Source of the DNA: Aliirhizobium wenxiniae
Lineage (GTDB): Bacteria; Pseudomonadota; Alphaproteobacteria; Rhizobiales; Rhizobiaceae
DNA length: 64,000 nucleotides
Reading direction: 5' to 3'
NCBI RefSeq assembly: GCF_019511445.1
Contig: NZ_JAEUAN010000007.1
Coordinates: 124,001-188,000, forward strand
Under the pieces are notes generated by a model. That model saw only the letters and a list, made by a program, of their open reading frames with translations. It searched no databases and had not been told where the DNA came from. Positions 45,884 through 55,986 of this stretch are shown one piece after another. The position numbers were made by a program, and so were the translations under genes. Within the stretch, counting starts at the first letter, position 1. The number at the start of each line of letters is the position of its first letter.

Positions 45884-45912
45884 ATATAGGCTAACACTGG
45901 TATGCTCGCCAA
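45884..45912 (-). promoter_or_regulatory. Sigma-70 promoter of alpha-r14-like copy 2
   Basis: TTGGCG (45907-45912), 17-nt spacer, CTATAT (45884-45889), an exact rhizobial -10 box, upstream of the sRNA 5' end on the minus strand. Confidence 0.7.
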
Positions 45913-46061
45913 GCCGGTTGGGCGCATTGCAGCAATGCAATAGGTGCAATGCTGAGCATTTGCCCATAACGGCAACATCATGTCTGCCATCATCACTATA
46001 TCGCTATGAGCAAAGCTGGATTATAGGCAATATCGATTCAAATGCTTGGAAAGGCGTGGTT

Positions 46062-46685
46062 ATGGCTGAAATTCGCTACCATGAGGGAGATCTTCCGGCA
46101 GCAGTAGCGGCTCGTTACACGGGTGCGATCGCGATCGATACCGAAACGCTCGGCCTGATCCCTCGCCGTGATCGCCTATGTGTTGTGCAATTATCGCCGG
46201 GCGATGGCACCGCCGACGTCATCCGCATTGAAGCCGGACAGAATCAGGCGCCTAACCTCGTCGCGCTACTGGCTGATTCGTCTCGCCAGAAAATCTTCCA
46301 CTACGGACGCTTCGATATCGCCGTGCTTTTCCATACGTTCGGGGTATTGGCCACACCGGTCTTCTGCACCAAGATCGCGTCACGCCTGACCAGGACCTAT
46401 ACGGATCGTCACGGATTGAAGGACAATCTGCGCGAACTGGTCGAGGTCGATATTTCCAAGGCCCAGCAGCAGACAGACTGGGCCGCCGAAACGCTGTCAC
46501 AAGCGCAGCTCGAATATGCGGCTTCCGACGTGCTTTATCTGCATGCCTTGCGCGACAAGCTGACGATGCGGTTGATCCGCGACAACCGCACGGATCTTGC
46601 CGCAGCCTGCTTCGAGTTCCTGCCGACCCGCGCAAGACTTGATCTGCTCGGATGGGAAGAGACGGATATTTTCGCGCATAGCTGA
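46062..46685 (+). CDS. RNase D-like 3'-5' exonuclease, single domain
   Basis: DEDDy-type exonuclease of 207 residues. Exo I is AIAIDTETLGL, Exo II is KIFHYGRFDIAVLFH and Exo III is LEYAASDVLYLHAL with the Tyr. It lacks the HRDC domains of full RNase D (~375-390 residues), so it is a short paralogue of the type found alongside full-length Rnd in alphaproteobacteria. The start MAEIRYHEGDLP is set by homology. It probably acts in tRNA or structured-RNA 3' trimming. Confidence 0.9.
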   Translation: MAEIRYHEGDLPAAVAARYTGAIAIDTETLGLIPRRDRLCVVQLSPGDGTADVIRIEAGQNQAPNLVALLADSSRQKIFHYGRFDIAVLFHTFGVLATPVFCTKIASRLTRTYTDRHGLKDNLRELVEVDISKAQQQTDWAAETLSQAQLEYAASDVLYLHALRDKLTMRLIRDNRTDLAAACFEFLPTRARLDLLGWEETDIFAHS

Positions 46686-46925
46686 GTGTTCGAAGATCGC
46701 TCAAAGCGTCTTCGGCATGCCTATTGATCGGGATCCGGCAATCTGCAGCACCACGCGACGTATCGCGCCAACACGCAGGCGGCAAGTTAGCCGACCGTTA
46801 ACCATTTTCATTTAACGTCTATCAATCGGCATCATCCCGCCATGAGGCGTTGCGGCCGCAGCCGCACAATTCCCAGACATTGGCCGAACCTGTCCCACCG
46901 TCGCAGATAACAGATGGAGCATGCG

Positions 46926-48665
46926 ATGCTGCCACCCGTTCGTGCCGCGTTGAGTTCGACTGCAGACTACCAGAGCCAGGCACAGGCAGCGGTTACGTCT
47001 GAGCGTGTAATCGTGTCGCCAAAAGCCTCGCAATCGCAGACGGCAAACGACACGGTCCTTTCAGGTGCACGCCTCGATGCCGCCTCGCTTTCTGCCCAGC
47101 TCAAGCTGGCGCAGGGGTCGTCAATTCTTGCCGAGACGATCGGCAAACTGCTGAAGACACCGCGCGGGGAAAACGAGTCGCTGCTCGACTATACGGCTCG
47201 TCTCTTCGAAGTCGTGCAGCGCTTGAAGCCGCAGGAGATCGCCAATGTGGAACGGCTCCTGAACCAGATCGTCAAAGGCATTTCCTTAAGGCTGATGGCA
47301 GAAATTCTGAAGGAGCCGGTTGGCCCGATAGCCGCCCGGCTTGCTGCCCATATGGAGGTGGCCAACATCGCCCAGCGCGATCTTGCCGCAAAAACAGTGG
47401 TCAGCTTCTATCGGCAAAATGGCAGCACGGATGCTTCTCCTAATGGCAATAGTCCACGCCTGCCGCAAACTGGCGCCCCGGCAGCTGCCACGCCGGTAAG
47501 CCAGGCTGGAAAGGTGCCTGCAGCCCCCACCGTCAACGAGATTGCCTCTCCTCGCCAACCGACGACGAACGATGGCGTGCCGAAACTTGCAGAAGGGCAG
47601 AATCAGCGCCCTTCTGGATCTCCCAATGCCACCACATCGATGCCGATAACGATCAAGCCGGATCAACTTGAGCACATCGCGAAATCTGCGCGTGATCAAT
47701 CCAATACAGTGCCACCGGCAACACCAAATCGGATAGGCACCACCACAAATGAGATAACGGGAGCGACCAGGCAGGTGATATCCCAACCTGCTCTACCGCC
47801 TACCCCCCAGCCAAATTTAGTGCGTGCGGAAAGCGATTTCGGCAAACCCGGTATGGCGACAGCCATCCCCGGTAATCAGGCCCTGACCGCAGCCGCCCAA
47901 GTCGCGCAGCCTGCTACGACGCCAGAACCGGATGAAATGCAGGCTTTGGCGCGTACGGCGATGGAGATGTTTAAGCGGGACATGCCGGTTCCTGCGCGGC
48001 TTTGGTCGGCGCTTTCCGACCAGACGCTGTTGAAACTGGCGAACTGGCTGGCCATGACCCTTTCCGAACTCGACTTGCCGGAAACCCCGCATCTTCCGGC
48101 TTCGCCGGCTGCCATGCAAACGGCGGCGGAGGGCAAGCCTGTCGATCAGCAGCGCCCGGCCAACAGCCAGCAACAGCCAGCCTCACAACAAAGCGGCCAG
48201 GCGGCAGCACCTTCACAGACCGCAAATGGGAGTGCTGCGGATACGGCCCGTCTCGCTGCAACATTGCCCAGAGCGGACACAACGGAACAGTACATGGCCG
48301 CCATGGCGAGTGCTGCAAGTGCATTGCCAACACAGGCACGCGAAGCTTTGCCGTGGCCCTATGTGGCCGCCTATCCCCCTGCAGACGACGAGGAGCCCCG
48401 GCGCGAACAAAGAAGGCCTGAGCCGATCGAAGCGATCGAGGACGAGGAACAGGACGGGTCATCGCAGCAGCACGCCTTCGGCGACGAGCCACAGCAGGAA
48501 AGCGAGCAGCCGCAGGAAGATGCCCAGAACGAAGAAAACGCCACTGAGACCATGACAAAAGCAGAAAGAGCGGCGGGATACCGGGCTGGTGAAGCCAGAA
48601 TAGAGGCGGATGCCCCGGAAGCACGTCCAAGCGATCTCTATTGGCGGATGGCCGGCTGGGCCTGA
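46926..48665 (+). CDS. Hypothetical protein, 579 aa, disordered Pro/Gln/Thr-rich with acidic C-terminus
   Basis: I do not recognise this protein. Residues ~1-150 look helical and ordered (SLSAQLKLAQGSSILAETIGKLLK..., RLKPQEIANVERLLNQIVKGISLRLMAEIL). Residues ~155-330 are Pro/Thr/Asn/Gln-rich. A second helical block (~340-395) contains ALARTAMEMFKRDMPVPARLWSAL. Then come Gln-rich and highly acidic segments, ending in a compact RPSDLYWRMAGWA tail. There is no signal peptide, membrane helix or cysteine cluster. The start is the ATG with GGAG 6 nt upstream. The general shape recalls FliK-like proteins, but no FliK core motif is seen. It ends before a terminator shared with rpsA. Confidence 0.7.
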   Translation: MLPPVRAALSSTADYQSQAQAAVTSERVIVSPKASQSQTANDTVLSGARLDAASLSAQLKLAQGSSILAETIGKLLKTPRGENESLLDYTARLFEVVQRLKPQEIANVERLLNQIVKGISLRLMAEILKEPVGPIAARLAAHMEVANIAQRDLAAKTVVSFYRQNGSTDASPNGNSPRLPQTGAPAAATPVSQAGKVPAAPTVNEIASPRQPTTNDGVPKLAEGQNQRPSGSPNATTSMPITIKPDQLEHIAKSARDQSNTVPPATPNRIGTTTNEITGATRQVISQPALPPTPQPNLVRAESDFGKPGMATAIPGNQALTAAAQVAQPATTPEPDEMQALARTAMEMFKRDMPVPARLWSALSDQTLLKLANWLAMTLSELDLPETPHLPASPAAMQTAAEGKPVDQQRPANSQQQPASQQSGQAAAPSQTANGSAADTARLAATLPRADTTEQYMAAMASAASALPTQAREALPWPYVAAYPPADDEEPRREQRRPEPIEAIEDEEQDGSSQQHAFGDEPQQESEQPQEDAQNEENATETMTKAERAAGYRAGEARIEADAPEARPSDLYWRMAGWA

Positions 48666-48713
48666 AGATCACACCATCCAAGGGGGCGAACGGCCCCAAA
48701 ATCAGACAGAAAA

Positions 48714-48749
48714 AAGCCGCCGGACCTTTCGATCCGGCGGCTTCTTTTT
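48714..48749. terminator. Bidirectional terminator between the unknown 579-aa gene and rpsA
   Basis: A perfect 11-bp stem, AAGCCGCCGGA / TCCGGCGGCTT, with an 8-nt loop and T tracts on both strands, between two convergent genes. Confidence 0.85.
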
Positions 48750-48765
48750 ATTCAGGAAACGACGA

Positions 48766-50472
48766 TTACTCGTTGCTGCCGCGGTTCTTCAGGGCTGCGC
48801 CCAGAATGTCGCCGAGCGAAGCGCCCGAGTCGGACGAACCGAACTGTGCAACTGCTTCCTTCTCTTCGGCGATTTCCAGCGCCTTGATCGAAAGCATGAC
48901 CTTGCGGTCCTTCTTGGAGAAGTTGACGACGCGGGCGTCGACAACCTGGCCAACCGAGAAACGCTCCGGACGCTGGTCGTCGCGGTCGCGAGCGAGGTCA
49001 GCGCGGCGGATGAAGGCTACGAGGTCTTCGTGGGCAACGAGCTTCACTTCGATGCCACCGTCGTTGACGGCGATGACTTCAGCCGAAACGACAGCGTTCT
49101 TGCGCAGGTCGCCGGAAGCGGCCGCGTCACCAACAGCGTCCTTGCCGAGCTGCTTGATGCCGAGCGAGATACGCTCCTTCTCGACGTCAACATCGAGAAC
49201 GACAGCCTTGACGACGTCACCCTTGTTGAACTCTTCGATGACCTGTTCGCCCGGACGGTTCCAGTCGAGATCCGACAGGTGAACCATGCCGTCAACGTCG
49301 CCTTCGAGGCCGATGAACAGGCCGAATTCGGTCTTGTTCTTGACTTCGCCTTCGACTTCAGTGCCGGCCGGATGCGAGAAGGCGAATGCCTGCCACGGGT
49401 TTTCCAGCGTCTGCTTGAGGCCAAGCGAGATACGGCGCTTCGACGGATCGACTTCGAGAACGACGACGTCGACGTCCTGCGTGGTCGAAAGGATCTTGCC
49501 GGGATGAACGTTCTTCTTCGTCCAGGACATTTCGGAGATGTGGATCAGGCCTTCGATGCCCGGCTCCAGCTCTACGAATGCACCGTAGTCGGTGATGTTC
49601 GTGACGGTACCGGAGATCTTCTTGCCGATCGGGTACTTGGCCGCGATGCCATCCCACGGATCCGACTCGAGCTGCTTCATGCCGAGCGAGATGCGGTGGG
49701 TTTCCTGGTTGATGCGGATGATCTGAACCTTGACCGACTGGCCAATGGACAGGATTTCCGACGGATGGTTCACACGGCGCCATGCCATGTCGGTGACGTG
49801 CAGCAGGCCGTCGATGCCGCCGAGGTCAACGAACGCACCGTAATCGGTGATGTTCTTGACGACGCCGTCAACAACCTGGCCTTCTTCGAGGTTCTGAACG
49901 ATTTCAGAACGCTGCTCGGCACGCGACTCTTCGAGAACCGTACGACGCGAAACAACGATGTTGCCGCGACGCTTGTCCATCTTGAGGATTTCGAAGGGCT
50001 GCGGGTTGTGCATGAGCGGGGTGACGTCGCGGATCGGACGGATGTCGACCTGCGAACGCGGCAGGAAGGCAACAGCGCCGTCGAGATCGACGGTGAAGCC
50101 GCCCTTGACCTGGTTGAAGATAACGCCTTCAACGCGCTCGCCAGCTTCGAACTTGGCTTCGAGCTTGACCCAGCTTTCTTCGCGACGAGCCTTTTCGCGC
50201 GACAGAACGGCTTCGCCGAGAGCGTTTTCAATGCGCTCGACATAGACTTCGACTTCGTCGCCGACCTTCAGCGAACCGTCTTTGCCCTTGGCACCGAATT
50301 CCTTAAGCGCGATGCGACCTTCGACCTTCAGGCCGACGTCGACAACTGCCATGTCCTTTTCGATTGCCGTTACCAGACCTTTGGTAACGTAGCCTTCGGC
50401 CAGATCGTTGGATGCGAAGGATTCCTCGAGAAGAGCTGCAAAGTCTTCGCGCGTGGGGTTAGTTACTGCCAT
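48766..50472 (-). CDS. rpsA: 30S ribosomal protein S1
   Basis: mRNA-binding ribosomal protein of 568 residues with six S1 repeats. Repeats 3-5 are clearest (GQVVDGVVKNITDYGAFVDLGGIDGLLHVTDM; GKKISGTVTNITDYGAFVELEPGIEGLIHISEMSW; GTEVEGEVKNKTEFGLFIGLEGDVDGMVHLSDL). It starts MAVTNPTREDFAALLEESF with AGGAG upstream. It is third in the conserved aroA-cmk-rpsA order, but a terminator after cmk and a separate leader with a hairpin suggest its own promoter and possible autoregulation. Confidence 0.98.
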   Translation of the reverse strand: MAVTNPTREDFAALLEESFASNDLAEGYVTKGLVTAIEKDMAVVDVGLKVEGRIALKEFGAKGKDGSLKVGDEVEVYVERIENALGEAVLSREKARREESWVKLEAKFEAGERVEGVIFNQVKGGFTVDLDGAVAFLPRSQVDIRPIRDVTPLMHNPQPFEILKMDKRRGNIVVSRRTVLEESRAEQRSEIVQNLEEGQVVDGVVKNITDYGAFVDLGGIDGLLHVTDMAWRRVNHPSEILSIGQSVKVQIIRINQETHRISLGMKQLESDPWDGIAAKYPIGKKISGTVTNITDYGAFVELEPGIEGLIHISEMSWTKKNVHPGKILSTTQDVDVVVLEVDPSKRRISLGLKQTLENPWQAFAFSHPAGTEVEGEVKNKTEFGLFIGLEGDVDGMVHLSDLDWNRPGEQVIEEFNKGDVVKAVVLDVDVEKERISLGIKQLGKDAVGDAAASGDLRKNAVVSAEVIAVNDGGIEVKLVAHEDLVAFIRRADLARDRDDQRPERFSVGQVVDARVVNFSKKDRKVMLSIKALEIAEEKEAVAQFGSSDSGASLGDILGAALKNRGSNE

Positions 50473-50485
50473 GAAATCTCCTGAT

Positions 50486-50509
50486 CGTGTCCTGGTGTTT
50501 TAGGACACG
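50486..50509 (-). promoter_or_regulatory. rpsA leader hairpin next to the ribosome-binding site
   Basis: CGTGTCCT / AGGACACG 8-bp perfect stem with an 8-nt AAAACACC loop. It ends 13 nt before the rpsA ATG and just upstream of its AGGAG. A plausible autogenous S1 control element. Confidence 0.45.
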
Positions 50510-50624
50510 CATGCGCCGGTGGTTCGTGTTAAACACGCCCGAAGTCCAGGCCCGCCTCTCTCAATCGGTCATACCGTGGGAGGCTATCCGGCGCTGGGAC
50601 TGAACTGCGGGATCTTCGCGAACG

Positions 50625-50642
50625 AAAAGCCGGCTTCCCGGC
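50625..50642 (-). terminator. Terminator after cmk
   Basis: GCCGG / CCGGC stem with GAAG loop followed by TTTTCG on the minus strand, just after the cmk stop. Short but well placed. Confidence 0.5.
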
Positions 50643-50648
50643 AATCCG

Positions 50649-51283
50649 TCAATTCTTTGTCAGTGCGGCATCGATCAACGACTTCGCGGCCTGAAACGCG
50701 GCCTCTATACCCATTTTGGACGTATCAAGCAAGTGCGCGTCGTCAGCAGGCTTCAGCGGGCTGTCGGCGCGGCCCATGTCGCGCTCGTCGCGCTTCTTCA
50801 CGTCGGCGAAGATATCATCATACTCCGCCTCGCCGCCCTTGGCGATGATCTCCTCATAACGGCGCCTTGCACGCACATCGGCGGATGCCGTGACATAAAG
50901 CTTCACGGTCGCATCGGGGCAGACGACGGTGCCGATATCGCGGCCATCCAGCACGGTTCCCGGCGCTCTTGTCGAAAAAGCCCGTTGGGCTTCGACCAAC
51001 GCGCGGCGCACTTTCGGCATAACGGCGATCTTCGATGCCGCTTCGCCTATCGCGTGAGCCGAAAGAATATCGCGATCGAGGCCGGCAAGCTCGACCTCAC
51101 GCGCCATCTTTTCCGCGACCGCCTCGTCATTCAGCGGCAGGCCGGCATCGAGAAGCGCTTTTGCCGTGGCGCGATAGGTCAGGCCGGTGTCGAGGTGGTG
51201 GAAACCGTAGGTCTCGGCAATCTGGCGCGACAACGTGCCCTTGCCCGCTGCCGCCGGCCCATCGATGGCGATGACGACGCCCA

Positions 51284-51284
<1 letters not shown>
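50649..51284 (-). CDS. cmk: Cytidylate kinase
   Basis: Phosphorylates CMP and dCMP. At 211 residues, the P-loop is [17 protein letters not shown] at the N-terminus, the [16 protein letters not shown] region follows, and [23 protein letters not shown] contains the CMP-binding Asp and Arg. It is full length. Its ATG shares a base with the aroA stop, consistent with translational coupling in aroA-cmk. Confidence 0.96.
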
Positions 51285-52657
<1,373 letters not shown>

Positions 52658-52876
52658 CTATTCCTCAAGCGTTTCTGAATTTTGCGCCGTCGTTATCATA
52701 AAGCGTTTTGGCGGTCATCCGCTTGTTGGCTAAAGGATGCCAAGAAAGCCCGGAAAGTTTGGCTTTGACATCAAGAGCCGTTGGCCTTATGGGGACCGGC
52801 TTAGATTTTTCACCCATTCATCCATCGCCGCACATGCGGCGCGCCGATCTGATCGGCCGGCTTATGAGGCTTAACA

Positions 52877-53269
52877 GTGGCAAAAGCGGAACTCGGAACC
52901 AAACGTACCGACCCGGATACCGGAAAGAAGTTCTACGACCTGAACCGTGACCCGGTCGTTTCCCCCTATACCGGCAAGTCCTGGCCGATGTCTTTCTTCG
53001 CCGAAAACAGCGCCGCCATTAAAATGGAAGAGGCAGCCGAAGACGAGGACGATATCAAGGAAGTCGACAGCGAGAGCCAGGAAGCCGAAGTTGTTTCGCT
53101 GGAAGACGCTGACGGCGACAACAACGGCGACGACATCCCGGATATGGGCGATGACGACGACGTTGATATCGGTGACGACGAAGACGATACCTTCCTTGAG
53201 CAGGAAGATGAAGATGACGACGACATGTCGGGCATCATCGGCGTCGGCGGCGACGACGACGAACAGTAA
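52877..53269 (+). CDS. TIGR02300 / FYDLN acid domain protein
   Basis: A 130-residue protein with a conserved N-terminal module AELGTKRTDPDTGKKFYDLNRDPVVSPYTG. It looks like a degenerate zinc-ribbon fold lacking cysteines. The C-terminal ~85 residues are extremely acidic (Asp/Glu runs such as DDDDVDIGDDEDD). This family is confined mostly to alphaproteobacteria and its function is unknown. It is divergent from aroA, followed by a strong terminator and tRNA-Ala. Confidence 0.9.
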   Translation: MAKAELGTKRTDPDTGKKFYDLNRDPVVSPYTGKSWPMSFFAENSAAIKMEEAAEDEDDIKEVDSESQEAEVVSLEDADGDNNGDDIPDMGDDDDVDIGDDEDDTFLEQEDEDDDDMSGIIGVGGDDDEQ

Positions 53270-53277
53270 TTAACGCT

Positions 53278-53318
53278 AAAGCCCGGCAATTTCAGAAAAA
53301 TTGCCGGGCTTTGATTTT
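53278..53318 (+). terminator. Terminator after the FYDLN gene
   Basis: A perfect 15-bp stem, AAAGCCCGGCAATTT / AAATTGCCGGGCTTT, with a CAGAA loop and a T-rich tail (GATTTTTC). Confidence 0.9.
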
Positions 53319-53420
53319 TCGGCTTGCGCTTCCAAAATTCACGAAGTAATAAGCCGCCACTTCCGAAGCAAACGACCGCTTCGAAGTTCCCAGGACCGGA
53401 AAACACCGGACCACCCTGAT

Positions 53421-53496
<76 letters not shown>

Positions 53497-53516
53497 ACCT
53501 TTTCTTCCCAAACAGA

Positions 53517-53768
53517 CTACCGCTCAAGACAGACATGATGCGCATATGCGTGGCCTGCCTTGCGTCGTACGGTGGTCGCATTCCTGAGCCTCGTGGACTG
53601 CGCCTGTTGCGGCCTTTCGGCACGGCCCGTGCTGCGTGGAGAAAGCGCGCTCAATGCGGCTTCCTCTCGATAACAGTCTTTGTAGGCCTGAGCCTTCTGG
53701 TGGATGATGGTGGCGATAAGCGCTGAAACGAATGCGACCGCCGACAGGATTATGATTGCTGTGATCAT
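53517..53768 (-). CDS. Small single-pass membrane protein (83 aa), putative
   Basis: An 83-residue protein starting MITAIIILSAVAFVSALIATII, one N-terminal transmembrane helix, then a basic Arg/Ala/Gln-rich tail. AGAGGA lies 8 nt before the ATG. That site falls in the 3' arm of a CCTCTGCG/CGCAGAGG hairpin, and an EcfG-like AGAAC-N16-CGTT overlaps the 5' arm. The reading frame is open well upstream, but the first part lacks coding character. I do not recognise the protein; it may be a stress-induced small membrane protein. Confidence 0.45.
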   Translation of the reverse strand: MITAIIILSAVAFVSALIATIIHQKAQAYKDCYREEAALSALSPRSTGRAERPQQAQSTRLRNATTVRRKAGHAYAHHVCLER

Positions 53769-53788
53769 GGCGTTTCCTCTGCGGATAA

Positions 53789-53813
53789 AACGCAGAGGAC
53801 GCGATAAGGTTCT
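53789..53813 (-). promoter_or_regulatory. Candidate EcfG-like promoter of the small membrane protein gene
   Basis: AGAAC (53809-53813), 16-nt spacer, CGTT (53789-53792) reading toward the gene at 53768. One mismatch from GGAAC-N16/17-CGTT. It overlaps the 5' arm of a hairpin that pairs with the Shine-Dalgarno sequence. Confidence 0.4.
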
Positions 53814-53889
53814 CACATCATTAAAATGAAACGCGGGAAAGGGGGCGGAGAGAAACGGTTCCAACCACCCCGGCAGACCAAGGCCCGTG

Positions 53890-54891
53890 TCAGCGAACGG
53901 CCTGATCATTGGCATCGAAACGATGCATGAGGGCCTTGTCCGGCGTTGCATAGACGATATCGTCGGCGCCGTAGCGATGCTCACCGAAAAGGCGCACTGT
54001 GATAAGGCCTGCCGTCTCCGTTTCGAGATAAAGGATCGTGTCGGCGCCGAGATGTTCGGCATGCACGACCTTGCCCTTCCATTCGCCCGCCTCGCGCGAC
54101 AGGGCGATATGTTCGGGCCGGATACCGATCGTCTTGATCCCGCCCTCCCCCAGGCGCTCGGCCGGAATGAAATTCATCTGCGGTGAGCCGATAAAGCCGG
54201 CAACGAAGGTATTGGCCGGTCGGTTATATAGCTCCATCGGCGAGCCGATCTGTTCGACCTTGCCGGCACTGAGAACGACGATCTTGTCGGCCAGCGTCAT
54301 CGCCTCGACCTGGTCATGGGTGACGTAGATCATCGTTGCCTTCAGGCGGCGATGCAGGCGGGCGATTTCGAGCCGTGTCTGGACGCGCAGGGCCGCATCG
54401 AGGTTCGACAAAGGCTCGTCGAAGAGAAACAGGCTCGGTTCGCGCACGATGGCGCGGCCGATCGCGACCCGCTGTCGCTGGCCGCCGGAAAGCTCGGCCG
54501 GGCGGCGGGCGAGATAGGGTTCGAGCGACAGCATCGACGAGGCCTTCGTCACACGCTCCTCGATCTCGGCCTTGGGCGTGCCGGCCTGCTTGAGACCAAG
54601 CCCCATATTGTCCTTGACCGTCAGGTGCGGGTAGAGCGCATAGGACTGAAACACCATGGCGATGCCGCGCTTGGCGGGCGGCACGGTCGCCACTTCCTTG
54701 CCGTCGATGCGAATCGAGCCGGAAGATGCATCCTCAAGCCCGGCAATGACACGCAGCAGTGTGGATTTGCCGCAGCCGGACGGGCCGACGAAGATGACGA
54801 ATTCGCCGTCCTTGACGTCGAGATCAATGCCTTTCAGCACTTCATGATCGCCAAAGGCCTTTCGAATGGATGTCAGTTGCAGCGAACCCAA
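53890..54891 (-). CDS. ABC transporter ATP-binding protein (UgpC/MsmK type)
   Basis: ATPase of a CUT1 sugar importer, 333 residues. Walker A is GPSGCGKST, the signature [19 protein letters not shown], Walker [13 protein letters not shown], and the H-loop [12 protein letters not shown]-terminal OB/TOBE regulatory domain follows ([16 protein letters not shown]). It is last gene of the minus-strand mur/nag arm, 33 nt after the oxidoreductase, and supplies energy for the two permeases. The imported substrate is inferred to be a GlcNAc/MurNAc-type sugar from context. Confidence 0.93.
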   Translation of the reverse strand: MGSLQLTSIRKAFGDHEVLKGIDLDVKDGEFVIFVGPSGCGKSTLLRVIAGLEDASSGSIRIDGKEVATVPPAKRGIAMVFQSYALYPHLTVKDNMGLGLKQAGTPKAEIEERVTKASSMLSLEPYLARRPAELSGGQRQRVAIGRAIVREPSLFLFDEPLSNLDAALRVQTRLEIARLHRRLKATMIYVTHDQVEAMTLADKIVVLSAGKVEQIGSPMELYNRPANTFVAGFIGSPQMNFIPAERLGEGGIKTIGIRPEHIALSREAGEWKGKVVHAEHLGADTILYLETETAGLITVRLFGEHRYGADDIVYATPDKALMHRFDANDQAVR

Positions 54892-54924
54892 GAGCGTCTT
54901 CCTTATTGATGTCGTGGCCGGCCG

Positions 54925-55986
54925 TCAGAGATAGACCGGTTTGCCGGTGCGCGCGCTTTCGTCCGCCGCGAGGCAGATGCGCAGTGATTGCACCGCATCG
55001 TCCATGTGCCGTGTGAGGTCGATATCCTCACGGATCACCTTCAGCATATAGGCCTGTTCCAGATCGCAGAGTTCCTGATGACCCGGCTCTCCGGCCATCT
55101 TCATATCCTTGTCGGGCGACAGGAATTTCCCATCCGGGCCTGTTTCGGCACTGTGCAGCCGGATGACCGAGGTTTTCGTGTGCGTGTCGATATCGTCCGA
55201 CTTGGCATTCGGGTCCATGACGATCGAGACCGATCCCTTGGGCGACATGACGTCCTTCACAAAGAAGGCGGTTTCGGAAATCATCGGGCCCCAGCCGGCC
55301 TCGTACCAGCCGACCGACCTGTCGTCGAAGATCACCTGCAGATGGCCGTAATTATACATGTCTGGCGCGATCTCGTCGGAAAGCCTGAGGCCCATGCCGC
55401 GCACCTCGACCGGTTTTGCATCGGTGATCTGACACATGACATCGACATAATGCACGCCGCAATCGACGATCGGCGCGGTCGTGTTCATCAGCGCCTTGTG
55501 CACGTCCCAGGTCGGGCCGGAGGACTGCTGATTGAGGTTCATGCGGAAGACGTAAGGCGGCCCGAGCTTGCGCGCTTCCTCGATCAGCCGGATCCAGGAT
55601 GGGTGGTGGCGCAGAATATAGCCGATGACCAGCTTTTTGCCCGCAGCCTTCGCGGCTGCGACGACGCATTCGGCATCGGCAACCGTGGTCGCCAGAGGCT
55701 TTTCGACGAAGACGTGGCAGCCGGCCTCGAAGGCGGCGACGGCATAATCGGCATGGCTGTCGGAATAGGTGCAGATCGAGCAGAGATCGGGCTTCAGCTC
55801 GGCAAGCGCCGTCAGGAAATCCGGATGGATCCTGTAATCCGACAGCGCCGGATCGAGCTTCGGCTCCGAGCGATTGACCAGGCCGACGATCTCGAAACCC
55901 GGATCGTTGTGATAGGCGAGCGCATGGCTGCGGCCCATATTGCCAAGGCCTGCGACGAGGACGCGGATGGGCTTTTCTGACTTCAT
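54925..55986 (-). CDS. Gfo/Idh/MocA family oxidoreductase
   Basis: NAD(P)-dependent sugar or cyclitol oxidoreductase, 353 residues. The N-terminal Rossmann motif is VLVAGLGNMGRSHALAYHND, the EKPLATT motif is in CHVFVEKPLATTVADAE, and the C-terminal alpha/beta domain contains DCGVHYVDVMCQITDAKP. Its ATG overlaps the stop of the MalG-like permease by 4 nt, so it is part of the importer operon. A redox step is not needed in the standard MurNAc/GlcNAc route, so its substrate is the open question of this locus. Confidence 0.9.
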   Translation of the reverse strand: MKSEKPIRVLVAGLGNMGRSHALAYHNDPGFEIVGLVNRSEPKLDPALSDYRIHPDFLTALAELKPDLCSICTYSDSHADYAVAAFEAGCHVFVEKPLATTVADAECVVAAAKAAGKKLVIGYILRHHPSWIRLIEEARKLGPPYVFRMNLNQQSSGPTWDVHKALMNTTAPIVDCGVHYVDVMCQITDAKPVEVRGMGLRLSDEIAPDMYNYGHLQVIFDDRSVGWYEAGWGPMISETAFFVKDVMSPKGSVSIVMDPNAKSDDIDTHTKTSVIRLHSAETGPDGKFLSPDKDMKMAGEPGHQELCDLEQAYMLKVIREDIDLTRHMDDAVQSLRICLAADESARTGKPVYL

